NCBI GenBank assembly: GCA_035048485.1
Contig: CM068585.1
Span: 51,867,009-51,931,008, forward strand
Origin: Pteria penguin
Lineage: Eukaryota > Mollusca > Bivalvia > Pterioida > Pteriidae
DNA: 64,000 nt
Reading direction: 5' to 3'
How positions within the stretch are numbered: position 1 is the first letter of the stretch; every line of letters begins with the position of its first letter. The notes below the pieces were generated by a model. It was given only the letters and a program-made list of their open reading frames with translations. It was not told the DNA's origin and ran no database searches. The position numbers were made by a program, and so were the translations under genes. Positions 58,114-64,000 of the stretch are shown here, piece by piece.

Positions 58114-60292
58114 GGCATTTTCATCAATACCGTCACCATAGTGGTGTTGCTTCCTCTTTCGTGTTCAGTTGTCATACTTGTTAATGACTGTCCTAGTAAT
58201 GAACAATTATGGGCACAGAAATCCAGAACTTTTCTATGTAAAGATCCCAACGAAGTTTATCACTGTATACAAACAAATACTCGAAATTTGATAGAAATAT
58301 GTATGAGAGCTTTTAACATTTCTTCTAATAAAGGTAAGACTCACTTATATTCTGTAATTGTTACCAAACAAAAGTAATATTTTATGTTAGAATGTAAGCC
58401 CCCCAAATCGGGTTCTGTGTGTTCATTTATATTTTATAAGAAAATACTATGTGACGTTATGTAAACTGAAATGTTAGATTTATTACGAGTAACATCTTTC
58501 CCTCAGAATGGGCACTATGGTCGATACGTGGAAAGAACCGGTCAGACTGTTTATAACTAAAATATTTCTAAAAGAGTATCACGGGATGACCGCTATTGAA
58601 ATGAGAAAGATGTCAATAAGTACTTGATTGTGTGAAGAAAAATAAATGCATTTGTTCCTGCTATACATGTAGGGATACCACTGTCCAACGAAACATTTAT
58701 AATGCAGACATGTTGAAATCGCAAGTTGCTTTACTGAATGCTATGTTTTTATATTTCAATTTCAGTTGGATGTCCATGGGTACAGATTATTGATGGGACA
58801 CCATACTTAGGTCACCCTTTTAAACCATGTGATTCGCAGAGTAAAGGATGTCCAAAAGAGTCACATAAGATATACAGTACAAACGAGCTTTATACATGTA
58901 TGTATTTGAAATAATTAAAACAGATGTACATGTAATTGCATTCTCTTTAGTGAATTAGAAAAAAAAGTAAGACAGAGAATAATGACCGAAGAAAGAGAAA
59001 CGTGAAAGCATTCTGGGGTGTAGCAAGTTTGCTAAATGGTAGCCATGTTATAAATAATAATGAACTTAAGATGCAGAATGTTTTCATATTCTTAGGTACC
59101 GCACTTGCACAAACATTCAAATTTTACCGATAAACCAATAAATTTGAAATATTTCAAACTTTAAATGTTGATTACATGCATTTATAAATTCCATGTACTC
59201 CATATAAATTCAATACTTAACTGCCCATTATTTTTACTTAAATTAAGACCGATACGTTGACCAATACAATTAGTATTCATATCCCTATAGATGGCACATT
59301 AACGATTTTGCCCCATTTACCGTAAACTCTGATTCTGACATATAATCTGATTATTTATCAGATCCATCTTGCATTAAACCTGGTGATATAACTATAACCA
59401 AAGGAACAACGACTGTAAACAACCTAACTGAAACTGCATCTACTAGAAACGGATTACATATTGGGTAAAACGAACATATTATATTAAAAAAAGAAAAATT
59501 ATAGACGACGAGACTGAGGTATGTTATTGCATCCATTGTATGTATTTTACTTGTAAGGTATTGCCTGGTACTGCGGACATTTCTAATCAATACAAATGAT
59601 GTTTTAGAGATTCTCATTCTTTATTCCAAAAAAGTGTTCTTTCAATGGTAGTTGCAAAACAACGGGAGTCGCAAACAGTTACGATTTCGATACAAGCACC
59701 ATTTGCTTACACTGACAACGTAAATGTGAATGATGTACAGGACTAACTGATTCAATATTTGAATTCTGTGTGGTGATAGTCTCATTTCATTGATTTAGTG
59801 AAAGAGTGGTAGCTCTTATGAAACAACAGCAAAGGGTTATGCTTTTAATTGTTTACATTTTTTTTCAGAGTAATAGCATCGATTCTCGGCATCGGCACAT
59901 TGTTTGTTATAATGGTTGTGTGGCTTATATGTCTTTGGAAAAACAAAAAACATAAAGAACGTTATTTGCAAGGTATCTATGAACTTTAATCGAATATGTA
60001 TATTATTAGTTTACAAATACTAATACAAATACAAACCCGACATAGCCAAGCGGTGCTGAAACATGACGACTGTCTCAGGAATATAGTAACAATAACTTCA
60101 AAACGATTTTATCAATTCCCACACTGCGTGTTTGACTGTTGTGTGTTTCCTTGGATAACAGTAATTATAGATGATAAATACCAATTTTATTTATTGATTT
60201 ATTTTCAAACAGCTAAAACAGATTGTGAAGTTGAAGCAAATGGGCAAGTCATCTTAAACCTTGGAGAACAATCAAACGGAGGAATTAAATAA
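58114..60292 (+). CDS. Receptor-family copy 4: single-pass membrane protein (start exon missing)
   Basis: Exons 58114-58333 (hydrophobic leader IVVLLPLSCSVVILV, then CPSNEQLW, VYHC, IEIC), 58766-58897 (VGCPWVQIIDGTPYLG ... KGCP ... TNELYT), 59362-59464 (YPSCIKPG, Thr-rich stalk with NLT), 59869-59971 (TM: VIASILGIGTLFVIMVVWLI) and 60213-60292 (tail ending SNGGIK, TAA). Phases 1,1,2 match copies 1-3 and all eight cysteines are present. The TM exon has 103 nt. As read it ends in phase 0 and joins to a 14-residue tail. One extra base in its A-rich run (59939-59950) would give phase 1, as in copy 1, and open the longer acidic tail. The initiator Met must lie in an upstream exon that I could not identify. 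Function unknown. Confidence 0.75.
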
Positions 60293-60312
60293 AACTTAGT
60301 AATTATCTTGTT

Positions 60313-60318
60313 AATAAA
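60313..60318 (+). terminator. Possible poly(A) signal of receptor copy 4
   Basis: AATAAA 21 bp after the stop codon, close and canonical. Confidence 0.5.
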
Positions 60319-61893
60319 GATACATGGATTCTCAGACAGTTCAAACATTGTAAAATTAATGTTGCCAACCATATACACATCAGGGAGTATTCTTGAGCTT
60401 ACACAGTAATGATCTGTGTTTGTTTGCCAGAGAGGTATATTGAAACTTGTTAAAGAGAGATCTAGACCACCATAGTTGCAAATATAAAATAAAACGCCGC
60501 TTAGTTGCCTATATTTCCTATTGTATTCTGGAAATCAATAGCTCAATGATTACATCTTATGAAACCATGTGTTCTAAATATAGAGTGAATATGTATGCGT
60601 TAGAGAGAGAAAGAGAGAGAGAGAAAGCATGGCAATGTTTGTACAATTCACAACAATGATGTACATGTACGTAAATCCTGTACATTATATTGCTGTTTTC
60701 GTTCGGGATATACTTTGCAATTATATAGAATAGTTTTATTTTGTTGTTTAAAAAATCTTGTCTTTTTCATATTTATTTGCATATGATAATTCTTGTTTAA
60801 TGTTTTGTATATTGCATTCTTGTTTAATGTTTTGTATGTTGCAATCAGGGTTTTTGCTAATTTGTTTAGCAATGAATTAGATTATTTAATGCTACGTGTT
60901 AGAACAGAAAAAGAACGGTTTTTTATATTTATTTATCTTTACTGCAGGCTAGTGTGTATATGCGATACATGCTGTAAAACTAAGACAAAACATTGTAATT
61001 ATTATTAATATGTTTTGTATTATTTTATTTTTCTCTTAGAATTTTGTTAAGCCTTCCCCCATTTATCTGTCACAGTAATTAGATGGAGAATTTTAAATTA
61101 TTATTTTCGCTATATGGCGCATACGGCCTGATCCATAAAATGTTTCGTAATATTAATTATAAACGAAAGATATGTGTAAAGTGTGTAAACTTGTGTAATT
61201 CATAATGTACTTATAATGCAGCATAGATCATTTTGACATGTGAAATCGAAGTGCTTTACAGATACACACATATACACATATTTTGCCTCGTGTTAGGAAT
61301 ATGCAGGACGCTTTACTAGTTTTTTTTTTTTTTTTTTGGTTTGTTTTTTTTTGTTTTTTTTTTTTTTTTTTGTTTTTTTTTTTTTTTTTGTTTTTTTTTT
61401 TTTGCTTTTTAGCTGAATAATTATGTTTTAACTAATGCTAGACATCTGCAATGGAACATACCATGTATTTTTTCTACTTGTTATAATAAACTCTGCCAGT
61501 TTCGTACTGGCTCTTTTAGAAAATAATATGAATGATAATGGGCATTTTACGATATCTGTACACAGTTGTTATTGTGCTTATCATTTTATCAAAATATCAT
61601 TTACTTTGAATAGTATGTTCATTAGTATTGTTTTATTCAACAATGTCATTAAATGCATTTGCATACAGACGAAAATATTTTGCATTTGTTAATGACACGT
61701 CAATTATATACATTTCGTATGGTTATGTGGTCTTTTATGTGATGACATCTACCGTGGCATATGGCTTGGTTATCAGTGTATCAGATAAATAAAAGGCGAA
61801 TCGGAAGGTTTGGGGCTCAAATCTAATGTTGGCAATGACATGAGCGAAGTATGTTGTAAACATTGATACACTAGTACAATTTTTATTAATAAT
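60319..61893. other. No gene seen; poly(T)-rich segment
   Basis: 61319-61405 is almost pure T with sparse G. Other frames here are short and lack domains. 60605-60625 is a GA run. Confidence 0.45.
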
Positions 61894-62289
61894 TCATAGT
61901 AGTCCATATGGAAATAGCAACTCCAACCGTTTCTGCTTAAGACGCTCAAACAGCTGGGATATAAACCAACAACATATCACTTCGTCTATCCCTCCCCAAG
62001 ACTTTTGTAACCACTTAACACCAATATGTGAGCGATGAATGCATTTAAACGAGCAACAGTTTTCGGCACCGTCAAATGCACCCATCTTATGGGCTTTTGC
62101 ATACAGTTAAATAGTTACCTGTCATGAGATCAAGCGATAGCAAACCATACCTGCCCATGAAACAAACAAAAACCATAACAAGATAGTGAGAAATACTTAA
62201 CGTCTTATAGGTCAGGTCTACATCGATATTTCCACTGTCTTCGGCAATATGCATGACGGACGTCATCAAAACATACCAACCGTACAGAC
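61894..62289. other. No gene seen
   Basis: Two short minus-strand frames (61894-62085, 62087-62269) lack recognisable domains. This may be flank of the LINE. Confidence 0.35.
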
Positions 62290-62691
62290 ATCTTAAGAAT
62301 CAGTTTGCATATGGACATTAATAATATTAATAACGAAAATGGGGAAGACAGTTATCAGAAGAAAAGTGTTTCGAAAAAGGTCTCCCCTAAACAATTAGCA
62401 ATATAGTGTTTATATGTTAAAACATCAGAATTATGAAGAAGATGTTTAACAGTATTTGAAGTACATCTGCCTTTAATTTTATTTATCATCTTCCACACCT
62501 GATGAGTAGGCGTGCGAGTATCGACTTTCGCAGTAACGTTAAGGCACTCCACGACGTCATTACAATCTACTGAACACCGCATAACAAATTGAGTAAAGAT
62601 TATTTCTGGATTATCGGTTAAAATGCAAACAGTTTAACACGTCTAAACTCTTTTAGCTATCTTAATTTTATCTTTAGCTATATATATGTTG

Positions 62692-62719
62692 TATATAGCA
62701 ATCACGTGATTGCTATATA
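62692..62719. repeat. Perfect 28-bp palindrome centred on CACGTG
   Basis: TATATAGCAATCAC followed immediately by its exact reverse complement. It lies within the non-LINE insert of the LINE fragment. The E-box-like centre may be fortuitous. Confidence 0.9.
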
Positions 62720-62864
62720 TAAAAGATATGTAGTATTAACAACAAACATTCAAAACATGCAAGGGTTTATTGCCCAATTTGGTAATCAAATTTTGTTGTA
62801 AACAATAAATGGAAGCCTATCAATACTATTTATAGCTGTACCCAACTTATAAAACACGTAATTG

Positions 62865-63030
62865 TATATGAAAGGTGGGGTGGAATTGCTGAATGGTGTA
62901 AGTTTACAACCCGTGGTCTAATGGAATTGAAATTCTGTTGATATTTTAAAATCTAAAGTTAGGCCCAGCAAGACGCATTTCAAATAGATGTAGAACAGTC
63001 TTTATGTGAAATTACACGGCAAATGGAGTT
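62865..63030 (-). repeat. Dispersed repeat (partner of 56560-56740) inside the LINE insert
   Basis: The minus strand shows TGCGTCTTGCTGGGCCTAAC, TTTTAAAATATCAACAGAAT and a CAGCAATTCCACCCCAC block, in the same order as at 56.6 kb. Confidence 0.5.
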
Positions 63031-64000
63031 GAGGAAAAGTTTGCACTACATAATTTTTCTTGGCATGTTGAAAGTTGCAGTTTATCCCTCTTCATATAAT
63101 TCTTTGAACCATAGAGACGTCACAATGACGTCATGTTGTGTTTTGGCGGGTTTTCTGTAACATTATATAATTGTGTATTGTCTTAACGCAGCTGCGTTGG
63201 AGACATACTTTCTCCGTTATAAACGTTTGCTATGATTAATTCTGCGCCCGACAGCAGCTCTACACTGGCGAACTTTATTTAAATTAGAAGTAATAGGATG
63301 CTTTTTGAATACCTTTTAGGCCTTTTTACGATCTCGGATAACACTTTTGCAAGTATCGTCAAACCAAGGATTATATTTCTTTTTTTGAAAAGTAGAGGGT
63401 TTGGGAATATTCTTTTCACAAATCAAGTGTATTTGTAAACGAAAGAATAGGATCAGTTTTATTCAAATGATTTACTTGATTTAGATCTGAAAGACAATCC
63501 GATTGGAATTGATTCCAGTCAGCTTTATTTAGCTTCCAACGTGGAACACATGTATTACTTCATGCAACATTACTTTTTAATGTAAGTGGAAAATGATCAA
63601 TTCCACACAAATCGTCATGAACTGACCACACAAAATCAGTAAAAAGCGATGGATCAGTTATAGTAAGATCTATTAAAGTATAAGTATCATGTCCTGGATG
63701 TAAATAGGCACTAGTCACATCATTAAAGACACATAAACCATGTTTTGCTATACCCTCTTCAATTATATTTCCTTTGGCGTCATTACGGTCACTGCTCCAC
63801 AAAATGTTGTGAGCATTAAAATCACCCAATATAATAAATGGTTTAGGTAGCTGTTCAACCAAGTTGTCCAATTCTCTACGATCTATATTTAATGTTGGAG
63901 GAAAATATATTAAACGTTATTGTTTTATGTAATGTAACACGCACAGCGATAGCTTGTAAAGGTGTGTTTAAAGTAACACGACTATGCAACATAGAATTTC

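Larger units (their letters stand above)
62290..64000 (-). mobile_element. Decayed LINE (Jockey/CR1-like ORF2 fragment), 3'-incomplete
   Basis: Minus strand. The endonuclease domain at 63871-63560 shows PFIILGDFNAHNILW, IDLTITDPSLF and CGIDHFPL, the AP-endonuclease landmarks with the GDFN.H and .DHFP motifs. It is preceded by more ORF2 sequence with a frameshift near 63908. The linker at 63420-63200 gives KYNPWFDDTCKSVIRDRKK then a stop, and continues at 62582-62355 (TPTHQVWKMINKIKG ... ANCLGETF). About 600 bases between 63200 and 62585 are foreign. The RT domain is not found, so the element is truncated. The clade call is by motif style only. Confidence 0.8.

Overview
The window is animal nuclear DNA, most likely from a bivalve mollusc. 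It is AT-rich, its genes are short exons split by introns with GT/AG ends, it is packed with tRNA-derived SINEs, Penelope-like retroelements, TIR elements and microsatellites, and it holds a fast-evolving receptor-like family whose cysteine layout I recall from uncharacterised bivalve proteins. The species call is inference. One 500-base N gap (2042-2541) separates the first 2 kb from the rest, so linkage across it is not assured.

Layout. 1-1698: 5' part of a RecQ-like DNA helicase gene (minus strand, two exons, running off the left edge). 3.0-6.2 kb: a broken member (copy 1) of a small single-pass membrane protein family. 7-27 kb: essentially gene-free repeat territory. It holds a hAT-like short element with a perfect hairpin, a 3.35-kb TIR element full of iterons, a 40-bp minisatellite, several tandem arrays, Penelope-like fragments and a 1.1-kb TA-flanked MITE. 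27.5-50.5 kb: two divergently transcribed receptor genes, copy 2 (minus, 32515 to 27553, seven exons) and copy 3 (plus, 37618 to 50452, six exons). Their promoters and first exons form a long inverted repeat, now separated by a SINE and a Penelope-like element. Introns of copy 3 carry many insertions, including a three-deep nest. 52-57 kb: Penelope GIY-YIG remnant, an orphan terminal exon, and a tandem duplication carrying a possible membrane exon. 58.1-60.3 kb: copy 4 of the receptor family. 62.3-64 kb: decayed LINE on the minus strand.

The most interesting content is the receptor cluster. All copies share an eight-cysteine ectodomain module spread over three exons with conserved intron phases and the hallmarks W, YHC, GCP, TN.LY and PSC. 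A variable stalk, one transmembrane exon and a tail that differs completely between copies follow. Copies 2 and 3 have nearly identical promoter and exon 1 but diverged ectodomain halves, stalks and tails. This is a modular pattern that suggests gene conversion or partial duplication of the 5' module. The function is unknown. The tyrosine motifs in the tails make a signalling receptor plausible, but that is inference.
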